Below are positions 23,953 to 35,186 of a stretch of 64,000 nucleotides of DNA, one piece after another. This stretch comes from Gracilariopsis chorda. Its lineage: Eukaryota > Rhodophyta > Florideophyceae > Gracilariales > Gracilariaceae. Both the position numbers and the translations under genes were made by a program. The first letter of the stretch is position 1. Each line of letters begins with the position of its first letter. The notes beneath the pieces are model-generated. The model worked only from the letters and a program-made list of their open reading frames with translations, ran no database searches and was not told where the DNA came from. The stretch lies in the NCBI GenBank assembly GCA_003194525.1, contig NBIV01000064.1:124001-188000 (forward strand), in the 5' to 3' direction.

Positions 23953-25183
23953 TCAAAGGAGCTGAATGAAGAGTTCATAAGCAATATTAGAAGAGCGAAG
24001 AGTTCGGGATTTTGCAGGAGAAGCAAATCTAATTCGACTAACAGTTCGATCATTTTCGGATCGTTGCACCACGTACATTCGTGGACTTCCTCCATCCCGA
24101 GTAGATCCAGACTTTGGTACAGAGCGGGGTTCCTTATCGTATATACGTACAGTCTCGTAGTATGTCATGTAATCGAATTCCACGTACCGCGAGGGTCGTT
24201 TGAAGTATCTTTCCAGCAAGGAAGACTTCAGACGTCCAAGCAGTCTTACGTTTCAAATCAAAACCTGTCGCTCTCTAAGGAGATGTATGTCAAGTGCCTG
24301 TAAAGTTGGATTGATGCGAAAATGCCTGAGCTCAAAGAGGTTCCATGCAGCTTCAACCGCGCACACAACTCTCGCTCTCATGTGCGCCCTGATCTCATTT
24401 CGAAGCATGTCGCTCTGTGCATCTGATTGGCTTTCCGTTCGACTTGATAGAACCAAATCCTGTTCTTTGGCACTGTTGAAAGCATAATTCATCAATCATG
24501 CTACAACGCTGCCACTTTGTGTTCTTTCAACACTGAAATGAGCCTTGTACTTCATTGTAAAATCTGGATTGTACGGAACCACTTTCAAATCTTCTGTCCC
24601 TCTTCTTCGGCAGGTCACTTGGTTTGTGTACTCATTTATCTTTGTTTCAGCCACAATTTCTTGTCGATCATACCCAAATCGGCACCTCTCGTCAGAGGTA
24701 CGACCACGGCAATATGGAGAGTGTCTGTGCATATTGAATTTATTCACCAATTTTCGGAGTTCCTGTTCTTCAAGCGAGTCACCCCGAGGCAGTTCGGCTT
24801 TCATCTAAGTTTCAATGGTCTCAAGATCTTCCATTACGCCCCTCTCCAACCCAAGAAGAATGTGGTGATGTGGAGTATTTCTCTCCTGGAACTCAAGTTT
24901 GGCGGCAACCCAATTCATTTCAAGCCAAAGAGCTGTTCTGAATTATTCTGTAGATCCTTGGCTGTACAATCTTGCGATAAGATCTGGCCTATCAAAAGGA
25001 GGGCTTTTTTCTCCCTGTGGAGAAAATGCTCCGGTTGCTTCGTTGTCCATACTAAGCCATTTCATCTCTTTCCGCAATATCTTCATTGTGACTGTTACGA
25101 AAAGCGTCAGGGAGCCCATTCCAGTGACCATTGCTTGCACATCCAGTTTTTTTCTTCTCCACTATGCCGGAGAGTTTTTGTGA
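23953..25183 (-). pseudogene. Helitron Rep region and its C-terminal extension, frameshifted
   Basis: Fragments in order: TLFVTVTM followed 30 residues later by FDRPDLIARLYS (25140-24943), the LFITFTCNP...DRPDLVARVF signature of Helitron Rep; NKFNMHRHSPYC...CRFGYDR (24804-24600); YCRGRTSDERC; CRRRGTEDLKVVPYNPDFTM then KYKAHFSVE (to 24496), matching YRRR...WVVPYNPxLLxKYxxHINVE; and NEIRAHMRARVVCAVEAAW (24495-24253), matching the EI..Y...R.....EA.WR motif. The two catalytic tyrosines could not be placed. Confidence 0.78.
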
Positions 25184-25571
25184 TTACCTGGAAGGAACAG
25201 TATGCCAGGAAGGCCAATTTCATCTGCTCCGGTATGGGTTCCAGCCCGCAGCTCACGTTATCTAACCATTCTCATCTGTTCTTTTTCCAAGTACAAAGTA
25301 TCAAGTCTTTAATTTTTGTGCTAGTAGAAAGCAAACATTGCTGAAGAAGAGTACCAGATTTCAGCAGCACATTACCAGTATACAATCTTCGGTTAGAGTT
25401 TGCTGCCCATGTTAGGCTCCTTTTGTCTTGGTTGTTCGCATCCCTTGATGAAACATATGTTGCTGTATCATACGGGGCATGAATCTCACCGTAAGCTTAG
25501 AGCAGTGGAAAAGCCCCTTTCTCAGCGTCCATTGAATCAGGCTTCAAACACTTGTACTTGACAACTCTACG

Positions 25572-26769
25572 TCAAAGATTTCTGGTTGACATGTGATGGG
25601 ATTCTGTTCCCTCTACCAGCTGGGCAAATGGGCCTTCCGACCTGAACAGTCCACTTCGCTCTATGACAAAAGCTCTCATTGCAAAAGGTCCGTCCCGGCA
25701 TTCTCCTGGTAAATGTTCTGCACCGGAGCTCACCTCGATTCGGGCTTTATGGATAACTTGATAATTCCGGGCAAGTATTCCTTCCTGAACAGCGACTGCA
25801 GAGATGTCCAGAGTAGACTCGTCCGCGTTTGATCTCCTCCGAGCACTTTCGTCTGATCTGAACAAATTTCTATACCTATGTCGGACAATATCTGGGTCTG
25901 GGTGCAAGAGATCGTATACCTTAAAGAACCAAGTACCAAATATTCGGGTTAGACACCATTCCTCTCGTGAATGAAGAAGAATAATCCGATGAGTTAAGAA
26001 TGGGAGGACCTTCCGATCACAAAGATGTGTAGCGCACGTCCTGGCCTGGAACTAAAAGAGACAAATTGCCTTGAAGTCGAAAAATTGACGGACCTACACC
26101 CCGAACGTACTTCATATCAATTTATGTGACAACGGTTGCAAATAACACATTTAAGTGTGTTTATAGCGCTTGAAAAGAACGTAAGCGGTATATTTCTTCA
26201 CGTTGCTAATTTATATGCACTCGTATGAAAGAAACTCCAAGCGATCTGGAGCTTTTGTATCTACTGCATGTTCCTTTGGTCTCTGCACCATGCAAAACTG
26301 CGCCACAATACTCGCACATACGAACACGAAGTACCCACGCGGAATCTTTGAGAGGACATTGAGTTGTTCGATGGCCGTTTGCACCCCACGTCCCAAAAGA
26401 CGCTGGACGTGTGCCAGTGATTGGATGGTACTCTGGATGTGAAGAGCTCGGACGTGTGAGGACTTGACGAATATATTCTGCCCTTGCATCCAAGACATAT
26501 TTTGCTCCATAGTGAATGCCTTGACGTGGGCTCCCAGCGAACCGCATAACCGTTTTATCTCGTTGCTGTTGAATGTCAGAAGAATGGGCGGAGTGTATGT
26601 AAATTTCATCAGGGTTATAAGGTTCCATAGCATGTTGGGGAAGCTCGGTTCTATTTCCGAAGTTCACCTGTGCAAGCTCATCGATTATGTCTCGATAATG
26701 CCCAGGCTGTATATTCTGTCTTGGACGACTGCCACTTCGTGATGGCGGTTGATGCGAAGAAGAACTCAT
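25572..26769 (-). pseudogene. Helitron N-terminal region, frameshifted
   Basis: 26769-26206 encodes 187 residues starting MSSSSHQPPSR and containing RMCEYCGAVLHGAETKGTC, the C-x2-C-GA-x-x-x-x-x-E...C signature that opens many Helitron Rep proteins. 25907-25572 contains DIVRHRYRNLFRSDESA and continues the region preceding Rep (usually YRTLFxRL). Both are interrupted. The start at 26769 is an ATG, but whether it is the original start is unknown. Confidence 0.65.
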
Positions 26770-27163
26770 GTCGGACGGCGGGAACCGGAGATAGGCTGAG
26801 AGATTTGGTGATCACCTTTCAATGGAATATGTACCGTCTCTGCCACTTACCTAGAGAGCTGGTGTTGCACAATAGTTTCCCCCATGATAAATACGTATAC
26901 ATATTGTCTTCATTGTGTCAAAATGTTGCTGACACCAGCAGTACATTGATAGTTTACATACGTAGTACTTTACTAAGTACATATGCATTGCATTGCATTC
27001 TTATTCAGTATGGTTTTCAGACGTCAATACATAGCGAGTACGAATTAAACTACGTATGCGACGTATAGTTAATTCCTATTCCTGTTAGAGGGTTCTAGGT
27101 TCGTAGAACTATGTGGCCTACGCATGCAATACATATATTAAAACCATTTTGGTTAGAAGCGCA

Positions 27164-27229
27164 TACGTTTGCAGTACTGTGCAGCTACGTTTCCAATACT
27201 GTGCAGCTACGTTTGCAGTACTGTGCAAG
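27164..27229. repeat. 22 bp tandem repeat, three units
   Basis: Units at 27164-27185, 27186-27207 and 27208-27229 all begin TACGTTT and contain TACTGTGCA; they differ at one to four positions. The surrounding 250 bp is rich in TACGTA-like words. Confidence 0.9.
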
Positions 27230-27939
27230 TACGTATGCACTACGTAAACTATAACTGTTTTTGTTAGAAGGGTATACGTAGGTTGTACTGTACGTTATTT
27301 AATTTGTTGTTTGAATAGGATACGTTTCTATTTTACCTACTGTCTGATGTGCTGAAGATTTTGCACTTAATCCAGGATGTACTCTAAAGTTGTAGAAAAC
27401 TTTTCTCCAAGCAGCCACCTACAACTTATTTCACTCTACTTTATCGTTTCAACTATCGTCTAAAGCCATGGCCGATATGTCTCAAACAGAGGTTCGCTAC
27501 CTACAACGAAGCCGATTGCGCGACCGTGAGGATGCTACTCTACCGCGCCTGTGCACCTTATTGGAAAAATTGTGCATAATGCAGGGTGCATTGAAGCGCA
27601 TTGATGTGCACCATGGCAATTTCAACTGGTTTTTTTGGAATAAATTTTGTCCTCCGTTCGGCCAAAGATCGACGCCGTGTACACGGATTTGGAAGACTAC
27701 CGCCTGATTGGACACAGCAAGAATTTGCTTATTCGTTGGCGCTCAGAGATATACACGTGTGAGACGTGTTAGAAGGGGCTGATAGAAGTTGAGGCTGTGG
27801 AGAGTGACAGATCTTACACGTGGTACATTGATTCACGCCAGTGGGGCAAATCGTTTGCCCACCATTGGCTAGTCGTTTGGAGGAAAATAAATGTGCGTTT
27901 ATTGATGTATTCTAAGGGGACGAATTGCTCGTTGTCAGA

Positions 27940-28207
27940 GCAATCTCTCCCCTCTTAAGCATTTACATGCGTATGAGGGGGGTTTTGATGACTGATGGGA
28001 CGCGTTGCGCCACAAAATCGCTTTGCACGCCCCCGTACACACATTCAAAACGCCCATTTGGCGCAACGCCTCCCTACCACTTAACAAAATCAGCAGCAGC
28101 TGCTGCTGCTGCAAAGTGTACAGTGCATTGGCTGCTGCTGCATGTTGATTGCCTGCTTGCTGCTGAGTGCTTGGCACTCCAGCAATGACTGAAGTGCCAG
28201 CCACTCA
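27940..28207 (+). repeat. Diverged 0.25 kb duplication with CAG/CTG runs, copy 1
   Basis: Shares with 28460-28733, in the same order, GAGGGGGG, a TTGCGCCA block, TTGCACGCCCCC, a GCGCAACGCCTCCC-type block, the CAG/CTG-rich core, GCTGCTGCATGTTGATTGC and the closing TGAAGTGCCAGCCACTCAG block. The core holds a perfect CAGCAGCAGCTGCTGCTG palindrome. Confidence 0.75.
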
Positions 28208-28459
28208 GCAGCAGGCAGGTTTTGCCGCGCGGCTTAAGCAAGCAGCTAGCATTTAGTGCCACTCAATATTGCATTGGATATGTTAAAAAAGAGCCCTCTA
28301 TAGCTTCTTAGTCTCAAAATCATTCTCACTGCCACGACCCTCATTGTTCCGCAGTCCGTTGGCGAGCGCTTGTGAGCAAAAGCCGCCTGCAGATCCCCCG
28401 ATGTCACCCCTATTCAGTGGTGTGCCGCGCCGCCTGCCGCCGAAGGCTGCTTCTACTTG

Positions 28460-28733
28460 TCTCAACATCCCTCCGTACTATAATGATTTGCTCAAGGATG
28501 AGGGGGGGTGTTGTTGATTGACAGAAGGCATTGCGCCAATAAATCTTCTTGCACGCCCCCTTCAGCGCATACAATTTCCACTTTGGTGCAGCGCCTCCCC
28601 GCCAATTACAAAATGCAGCAGTAGCAGCAAAGCTCGAAGCATATTGGCTGCTTTGCTGCTGCTGCATGTTGATTGCAGCTGCTGCTCACTGAATGGCACT
28701 ATAGTAAATGACTGCAGTGCCAACTACTCAGGA
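28460..28733 (+). repeat. Diverged 0.25 kb duplication with CAG/CTG runs, copy 2
   Basis: Counterpart of 27940-28207, about three quarters identical by eye, 520 bp downstream in direct orientation. Its CAG runs are shorter and interrupted. No coding is seen in either copy. Confidence 0.75.
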
Positions 28734-29592
28734 CTAGCTGGCATGCGCGACACGTGGCTGGCTTTTTGCACTGCGTCAGTTCAGAACAATGCACAGAGAA
28801 TATATACTGCACTCGTGCACTGCAGAAAGCATTTCACTTGCTGACGCTAAGCACTCTTTCGCATCCCATTCATGCTTGGTCAATAGTGCAGTGTCGTAAC
28901 GTTATGCCATTTTGGGCACTGTTGCTGGCCTGGGACCTAGACAGGGCCAAGCGCGTGGGCAGGTCGCCACAACAGTAACCCACGGAATACCACGAGTCTG
29001 GGAAAGGTCAGGGACTCCTCTGTAGTATACTGGTCATTCTTCCGCGATCCAAAAATTCTGAGGGTTTTTTGGACATAATATTGGCTTTGTTGTGGATGTG
29101 CGATTCAACTTCTTCTGTGCGGGTCTGTTGTATGTCGCATTGTCGACCGTTCAAAGAAACAAGCAAGTGCTGTTCCTGCGTGACCCGCGGCTTACACCCA
29201 GGAATGTGCAAACAATTCATCTCATGCTGTCCATCACGGACCAAGTGCTGCCTAAAGCCATTCTGTTCTGCATCCCTCCATAACCGTAATTATATTTCTT
29301 GCGTTCTTCATTCATTGAACTAAATGACTTGCTTTCCTGCTTTTGCTTTCTCCACCCATTTTTTCTTCCCACCTCTTCTTATCACTCCTCCACCACGGCA
29401 TGCAGCGCCGCTAGTGGCAGAAGGCCGCTTCATCTTGTCCTTAGGTAGAGACGTGCACAGTGCGACGTGATTCTGAAGAGCGCGGGAGCGTACTGATTAC
29501 ATAGATAGAAGGCTGACTTCCATCATTTTACGATATTACTGTGTCTATCGTCGATACTGTCACCTCTCCCAAGCTTCTGGACGAAGCACTTG

Positions 29593-29597
29593 TATCT
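29593..29597. repeat. Target-site duplication TATCT, left copy (gypsy-1)
   Basis: TATCT precedes the TGTAATACGATG start of the left LTR; the same five bases follow the right LTR at 55943-55947, 26 kb away. Confidence 0.88.
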
Positions 29598-30762
29598 TGT
29601 AATACGATGAGTTTAATTCATGTTAACCTTGCGCTTTGGAGTCCGACCCCCTTCCGAAGAGGAGCCCGAGAACTCTCTAATCTTTATAACGTACGAGAAT
29701 CTGGACACCTAGTGCTCAATATTGTAAAGCAATGCGTGCGCGCATACCCTATAGGTGAGTGGGATCACGAATGATTCAATAACGACGTGGCTTCGGTTCA
29801 CTCAGGTAGGAGTGGACTCTCAGAAGTACTGGGTGAAATTCGATATGAATTTTAATGGTATATTTGCAACATTCTTGGGTGATATCTGTAGTATCTGGGA
29901 CAGATGGACGCGTGGCAAGCGTACGGATATTATTCAGGGTGGGCATGATTCACAAGTGTCGTGTTGTACCGTGGCCAGCAGTGCCGCCAAGGTACATTAG
30001 TGTATGGACCACAAGTGTGGCACACCACAGTAGTAGTATTCTTAGTTTATTTTGACCCAATAGAACTTAACGGAGGACGGCCATGCAGTTTCACCGTGAA
30101 GTAAAGACAAGCAGTGAATCGGCTGTGAGTTCATCGCCTGCCCGAAGTTACCAGCTTTTGCTGGGGTTTCACCACGTTCGGTCTCGGTATACCACTCAGA
30201 GTATCAGCAAGGACCGCTTATTTGTCTTACCCCGTGGGTTCGGGAACAGGTAGCCGTTCGAATCAGTAGTGGGTTTTGCCGTGCTGGCTGAACAAGCAAC
30301 ATCCCCCACCGCCAGGTCTCATTCGGCTTTCCGCATAACCCACCGGTTGTACCTTCCCTTCTGGCTTCTCCCCTTTTTCTGTTTTCCCTTTCTGGGTTCT
30401 CCGTCGGACGGGAACACCACTCAAACTGACCTGTGGACTACGTTGCCCAGCTGGTAACCCAATTCTGGGTATCAACTCCGTCTATATAGCCGGAAGCCAC
30501 CTCGGTTTTACACCCAAACACCGTGTGGTACGGATGGCCCTGTCGCCGCGACTACCTCACAAGAGAGCAAGACTGTGAACAACTTGAGAGGATTTCCCGC
30601 ATAGGGATAGTGCTGCAAAAATCGAGCTTGTAGTACTTACCACGGACGTAACGTCAAACCAGCGAGTCCATCTACGGTTATATCTGTGAAAAGGCTTGTA
30701 GAGTTACATTGGCCAGCGAGTCAATTTACGGTTGTATCTGTGACATGGCTTTTAGCGTTACA
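29598..30762 (-). repeat. 3' LTR of gypsy-1, enlarged by element X1
   Basis: LTR sequence at 29598-29726 and 30628-30762 is interrupted by X1. Compared with the 209 bp right LTR it also has a 50 bp tandem duplication: 30659-30708 and 30713-30762 both start CCAGCGAGTC and end GTTACA. The right LTR has a single copy. Confidence 0.85.
29727..30627 (+). mobile_element. Element X, copy 1 (unclassified, 901 bp)
   Basis: The right LTR of gypsy-1 lacks this segment, so it is an insertion. TTGTA occurs on both sides (29722-29726 and 30628-30632). A second copy in inverse orientation (X2) interrupts gypsy-1 gag. X has no coding frame of note. Its ends are not TG...CA and show only weak subterminal inverted similarity (ATACCCTATAG near one end, CTATCCCTATG in the complement of the other). 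It contains a TATATAG at about 30483 and an AATAGAAC-rich middle. It is probably a non-autonomous DNA element or an old solo LTR. Confidence 0.75.
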
Positions 30763-30861
30763 TTCGCTGTTGTTTTTGTCTGAAGATGTGCTCATCTAAG
30801 TCTTGTTAGAAAGAAAAGATTCTAACAGTTCGCCAAAGTTCTTTAGGCACGTTCGAGGAAG

Positions 30862-31662
30862 CTATACATCATCATTAGTAGATTCGCCAGTACATTGAAG
30901 CAAGTAGCAAAAACGGGGCTTGAAGTGCTTCTTGGCCAAAATTGCCGATACCTCTTGTTTGAAATCTCCATCATTGTCAACTAAAATGTCCAACGGGCCC
31001 TTGTTGCCAGAGAAGAAGGAACATAGCTTTGAAACATGCACAAAGTTTTGCGCTCTACGTACAGTTGGCAGCAGCTCAATGCGATAAGTCACTGGGCAAA
31101 GTCGTTTATGGATCCGAAAAGGTCCAGTAAAACGCGCCTGCAAATTTGATGGAAACGACGAACGTTGAGTAAGGGAAATTGAATCCGCTCGGAGAAGCAC
31201 GAGATCTCCGCCTTCGAATGAAAAATCCACACGGGAGCGATCGTCATAGAACTTCTGGCTTGCGAAGGCACTAGCCAAATGTTCGCGAGCAAGCTTCATC
31301 ATAACGGTTCTGCGTGCAATGTAGTGGATGGCGTGCTGCGAGGGATCCGTGCAATGATCCAGTGTTATTTTGACAGGTGTGTGGGGGATATAGCCGAGTG
31401 AAACCTCAAAAAGGGCAAGTGTTTTACTGCAATGCCGAGAAGAGTAATACTGAAACTCAAGAGCAGGAAGCATGGTGTCCCAGTCGGTATGGGTGGCTTG
31501 GAGGGATGTGCGAAGCGTAGAAGAAAGTGTTCGAACCATGTTCTCGGACTGGCCGTCTGTCTCGAGATGGTCGGAATAAGAAATGTTCCCGCGGATGTTC
31601 AGAAGCTGGGTAAGAGTCTTCCAGAAGCAACAACGAATTTGTGGGTCACGATCAGAAACCAA
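30862..31662 (-). pseudogene. Integrase C-terminal half of gypsy-1
   Basis: An open frame of 266 codons encodes VSDRDPQIRCCFW (second catalytic Asp in SDRD), then SYSDHLETDGQSENMVRTL, in which the Glu of GQSEN is the third DDE residue. It continues through the C-terminal barrel-like region (VDFSFEGGDLVLLRADSI) to a chromo-like tail without a clear chromodomain. The N-terminal zinc finger and first Asp would lie at 31663-32000, where the frame is broken. Confidence 0.82.
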
Positions 31663-32310
31663 GGTATGCGGGACTCTGTATTTACAAAACAGATGCGCTT
31701 CGAAGAGCTTCGCCGTGTTCTGTGAGGTGGGTATCTTGTCCGTTGGGACGAAAGCTGCTGAGTTAGTTTCGAAAGGAAACAGATGGAAGGTACAGGCTTA
31801 ATGATCCAGTGCCGTTCCAAGATATAAGTTTATTAGCCAGCTTAAACTGTAATGCTATTCGGTGCCATGATGCAGACGGCGTGTTGCAATTGTCACCAAG
31901 AGCGTTGATAACTGCTGAGGCGAGACTATCCTGCGCGTACGATGCTTTCACACGTCCGTGTAGTCCAGGAATTTGAAAGGTAACGGAGCAGAGCTGCGGA
32001 GTAACTTGATCAGGGCGGCTGCTGAGTGAATCTGGAACAACATTCTATGAGCCGGACACGTGCTTGACATGTAAGGTGTGTTCTTAATCTCGTCCAACCA
32101 GGGACACTGTCTGCCGGTGAGCTTGGGCTTGGATTGTAAAAAATGGATCGGGTCGTGATCGGTGAGAAGAGTGAATTTTCGGCCACAAATGTACGGTCTC
32201 CATCATCGTAGTGCAATCATACCAGTGAGGAGTTCCCGATCACCAGTGTTGTAATTTGATTCTGTTGGAGACAGTCGGTGTGACGTGAATGCAACCGGAT
32301 GTCCACCCTG
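31663..32310 (-). pseudogene. Decayed RNase H end and integrase N-terminus of gypsy-1
   Basis: Short minus-strand pieces (32216-32010 and 31951-31763) fill the gap between RNase H and the integrase core. One includes IHYDPIHF-like RNase H end sequence around 32150; the other is Ser/Ala-rich. They are too damaged to place motifs. They are assigned by position. Confidence 0.45.
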
Positions 32311-34116
32311 TCACACCGTGGCGCCATCACCATGCTTAAAGGGATCAGTGGCGACAATGAAGCGCTTCATCCGGTCAGCATGGGTGAAGACTGGTGCCGT
32401 TGTAAGTGCTTGTTTGATGTTTTCAAACGCTGACTGGTGGGAGGGTGTCCATTCGAAGCAATGAGCGCGGAGCAGGTCCGTGAGCGGTCGTAAAAGTCCA
32501 GCGTAACCCTTTACGAGTCGGCGGTAAAAGCTGGCAAGTCCCACAAACTGCTGGATTTATTTTAGCAGTGTAGGTATAGGCCAGTATTGGATAGAAGATA
32601 TCAGGCGGTCTTGAGTAGATGCCCCCTGATCAGAAACTTTCAAAACTAGAAAGTCCACTTCGCGAACACCCAAGGCGCACTTGCTGAGCTTAGCGTAAAG
32701 TTTGTGTTCGCGAAGAGGGGACAAAACTTGTCGAAGATGTTTCTTATGTTCCTCAATTGACTTGCTGTAGAAGAGAATATGATCGATGTAAAGTACTAGA
32801 CAACGTCCATTGAGGTGTCGAAGTGCAGATGCGATAAGACGGGAGAGCGCAGCTGGGGCGTTACATAGTCCAAAACACAGCACACGCCACTCGAAGGAAC
32901 CAAACCTGGTGCAGATGGCAGTCTTGTGAGAGTCCTCGTCTTTGATGCTCATCTGATGAGAAGTACCGACGAGATCGATCGTGAGAGTCGTCGTCTTGAT
33001 CTGCATCTGATGAGAAGCTCTGACGAGATCGATCTGTGAAAAGATCGTAGCTACTGCTACCTGATCCAGAGCCTCATCGATCAGGAGGAGAGGCGTAGCG
33101 TCTGGAATGGTGATGCTGTTCAGTGCGCGATAGTCACATACCATGCGCAGCGGGGCAGACCTCTTCCGCACAAAGAAAACTGGTGCATCGAAAGGGGAAG
33201 AAAATGGGCAGATAAGTCCTTTGCAAAGTAGCTCGATCAGGGTAATGCGTAGTAGTTGCAGCTCATTGGGTGAGAGCCTGATAACAGAGCGAACGGGAGG
33301 GGGCTGGTCCTGAAGGAGGTTCATTTCAAAATCATGTTCTCGCTGTGGAGGAAGGTCGTAGGGATCGTCTTCTTTGAAAACGACCGAGAATTCGTCAAAG
33401 ATAGTGGCGAGGTAGGTGTGGAATCCTACGGAAGAGGAAGGCTGAAGGCGTAAGGCGTACAGTTCGGTTCCTTTGTGCTTCAAAAGTCTGCGTAACCGCT
33501 TGTACGAAGTGGTTGGAACTGTCGGTTTCTTAGCCGGGGTCCGGGATGTAGACTGACTTCGGGGGAGAACCTCGACTGTAGAACCATCAGCGCGCTTGAT
33601 TTTTATGCAGTATTCATTCCAGTACACATGCGGGCAAACGCGCCTAAGCCATTGCCGTCCTATCCTCACCGGTGGTAGCTCATTATCTTCATCATTCATG
33701 TCGATGACATACAAGGATATCAGGACTTTGATATCAATGACTGAAAAATTCGACTGAAGTTGAGCTAGAATAGGTACGGTACTTTGGTCGCCCAGTTCAG
33801 TTAGCGGGAATGCGGAAGTCTCGAGGGTGAGATTGCAACGGCGTGCCGTGTTTTGAGAGATGCAGGCGTGAGAAGCTCCTGGATTTGGATGAAAAGCAAC
33901 GGCCTGGCCATTGGGCGGGACGGTGTAGACCATTTCTTCTGTCGGATGATCGTAGATGGCGGAGAGTTGAGGAACCATGTGATCACTTTGAGGGGCTGCA
34001 CTTTTGTGCGGCGATGTTGGGTTTTTGATCCCGACTTTCATGGCCTGTGTGCCTAAGCAACTTGTGCGGTGTTTCGACAAGAATGACCAGGTTCGCTCCA
34101 CGGCGTTCTCCCGCAC
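32311..34116 (-). pseudogene. pol: Protease and reverse transcriptase of gypsy-1
   Basis: 34116-32557 is a 519-codon frame and 32544-32311 holds the RT thumb/RNase H start (LASFYRRLVKGYAG). The protease-like region has NPGASHACIS where DxGASHxFIS is expected, so the catalytic Asp is gone. The RT shows KGLICPFSSPFDAPVFFVRK, MVCDYRALNSIT and CFGLCNAPAALSRL. The active-site box reads YIDHIL instead of YIDD/YLDD. Around motif A a segment is duplicated in tandem: IDLVRASHQMQIK is followed by IDLVGTSHQMSIK. The enzyme is inactive. Confidence 0.85.
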
Positions 34117-34501
34117 TTCATACAGTGATCATTCGCGCAGTAAGCACTGTTCTCGAATTAAATTGCGTATATCAGCTGGTCTCCCAAATTCCATGGAGTC
34201 GTCTTTACCTATACGTGCCCGGTCAGAAAGCCTCTCAGAAGAACCTTTCTGATGGCGTTGCTTGCTTTTTGGCTGCTTATTCTTCGATGACGAGTTTGGT
34301 TAGTTATCACTCCACTTATCTGATATGTAAAGTGTGTCAACGTAGTTGTACACTTCGGACATGGATGGAGGATGACCCTCCAGGAAGCGTTCCGAGAGTT
34401 TCTTCTTGAATAATGTTGGTAGGCTAAGTTGGAAGAAGATGAAAGCCTCGCTGATAGGTGTGCTGCAGATGTCCACCAGCTCACGAAACTTGACGATGTG
34501 C
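34117..34501 (-). pseudogene. gag: gag C-terminal part of gypsy-1 (downstream of X2)
   Basis: The frame that arrives from 54907 continues here as EKHIVKFRELVDICSTPISE, then AFIFFQLSLPTLFKKKL, typical gag capsid sequence. Near 34100-34140 a zinc-knuckle-like HCMKCGRTPWSEPGHSC is read in a neighbouring frame. The part is separated from its N-terminal half by the X2 block. Confidence 0.75.
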
Positions 34502-34506
34502 TTCTC
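34502..34506. repeat. Target-site duplication TTCTC, left copy (element X2)
   Basis: Same five bases at 54902-54906. Excising everything between, plus one copy, joins the two gag halves in frame. Confidence 0.85.
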
Positions 34507-35156
34507 GAGTGAACTTTGGAGCAATAGCCCTAGGGGGGAGATTATCCCAAGGTGTTCGAGGCCTTGCTCTCTTGCGAGGTAGGCGCAGCGACAGGGCCTT
34601 CCGTACCACAGGGGATTCGGGTGTAAAACCGAGGTGGTTTCTGGCTATACCGATGGAGATGCTACCGAGAATCGTTTTACCAGGTGGCCGACGTAGTGCG
34701 CAGGTCTATGCAAGCGATGTTGCGGTCCATAGAGAATCAAGAAAGGAAAAAGGGAAAAAAGGGAAGAAAACAAAGGGAAGAAACCACCTGGCAAGTCGTG
34801 CAGAAGGCCGAAAGAGACCCGGCGGTGAGGGGGTGTTGCTTGCTCAGCCATCACTGTGGAAAGCAATACTGCGTAGAACGGATATCTGTTCCCATCATAG
34901 AAAGTAACCAATACGTTTAAAATAGTAAACACAGGGCGAACCCACGGGGTAAAACAGATCGAGGGTCTTTGTTCGCGCTGTGTCAGTGAGTATAACGAGA
35001 TCGAATGCGGTAATAACCCGAAAAGAGTTGGCCTCTTTGCGTGGGCGATAAACTCAGAGCCAATTAACATCATGACTTTACTTCAGGGTGAAACGGCAGG
35101 GCGGTACTTCCTTAAGTACTATTGGGTCACAATACACTAAGAATACTACTACTGTA

Positions 35157-35186
35157 AAGGGAGGGGTGCAGCAATGTCTGGACACC
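35157..35186. repeat. Left terminal inverted repeat of the pogo-like transposon
   Basis: Starts AAGGGAGGGGTGCAGCAATG after TA. Pairs with 54568-54596 with a one-base length difference and a handful of mismatches. Confidence 0.8.

Larger units (their letters stand above)
22540..26769 (-). mobile_element. Degraded Helitron (Rep/helicase rolling-circle transposon)
   Basis: Read on the minus strand from 26769 down to about 22540, the translated fragments follow the order of a Helitron protein: an N-terminal Cys motif, the Helitron-like Rep region, its C-terminal part, and a Pif1-like helicase with Walker A, Walker B and later motifs. Every domain is broken by stops and frame changes. The TC 5' end and the CTRR 3' hairpin were not identified, and the helicase C-terminal motifs (for example SQGQT) are missing, so the left end is probably truncated. 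Confidence 0.8.
26770..29592. other. 2.8 kb non-coding stretch with local repeats
   Basis: Contains a 22 bp tandem repeat (27164-27229) and a diverged 0.25 kb duplication rich in CAG/CTG (27940-28207 and 28460-28733). The open frame at 27468-27707 is short and unsupported. No gene is called. Confidence 0.5.

Noticed and set aside
24517-25344. 275-codon plus-strand open frame
   Set aside because: It lies opposite the Helitron Rep region, whose fragments match a known family; the plus-strand protein is Phe/Ser/Cys-rich without a domain.
27164-27229. CRISPR-like array
   Set aside because: Three directly adjacent 22 bp units without spacers; a plain tandem repeat.
27468-27707. 79-codon frame starting ATGGCCGAT
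   Set aside because: Short, no domain, and frames downstream close at once; could be a decayed gene but cannot be supported.
30030-35150. Inverted copies at about 30030-30600 and 34540-35150 looked like terminal inverted repeats of one large element around the gypsy-1 pol
   Set aside because: They are parts of X1 and X2. Each X copy has its own duplication and extends beyond these segments, and X1 lies inside an LTR.
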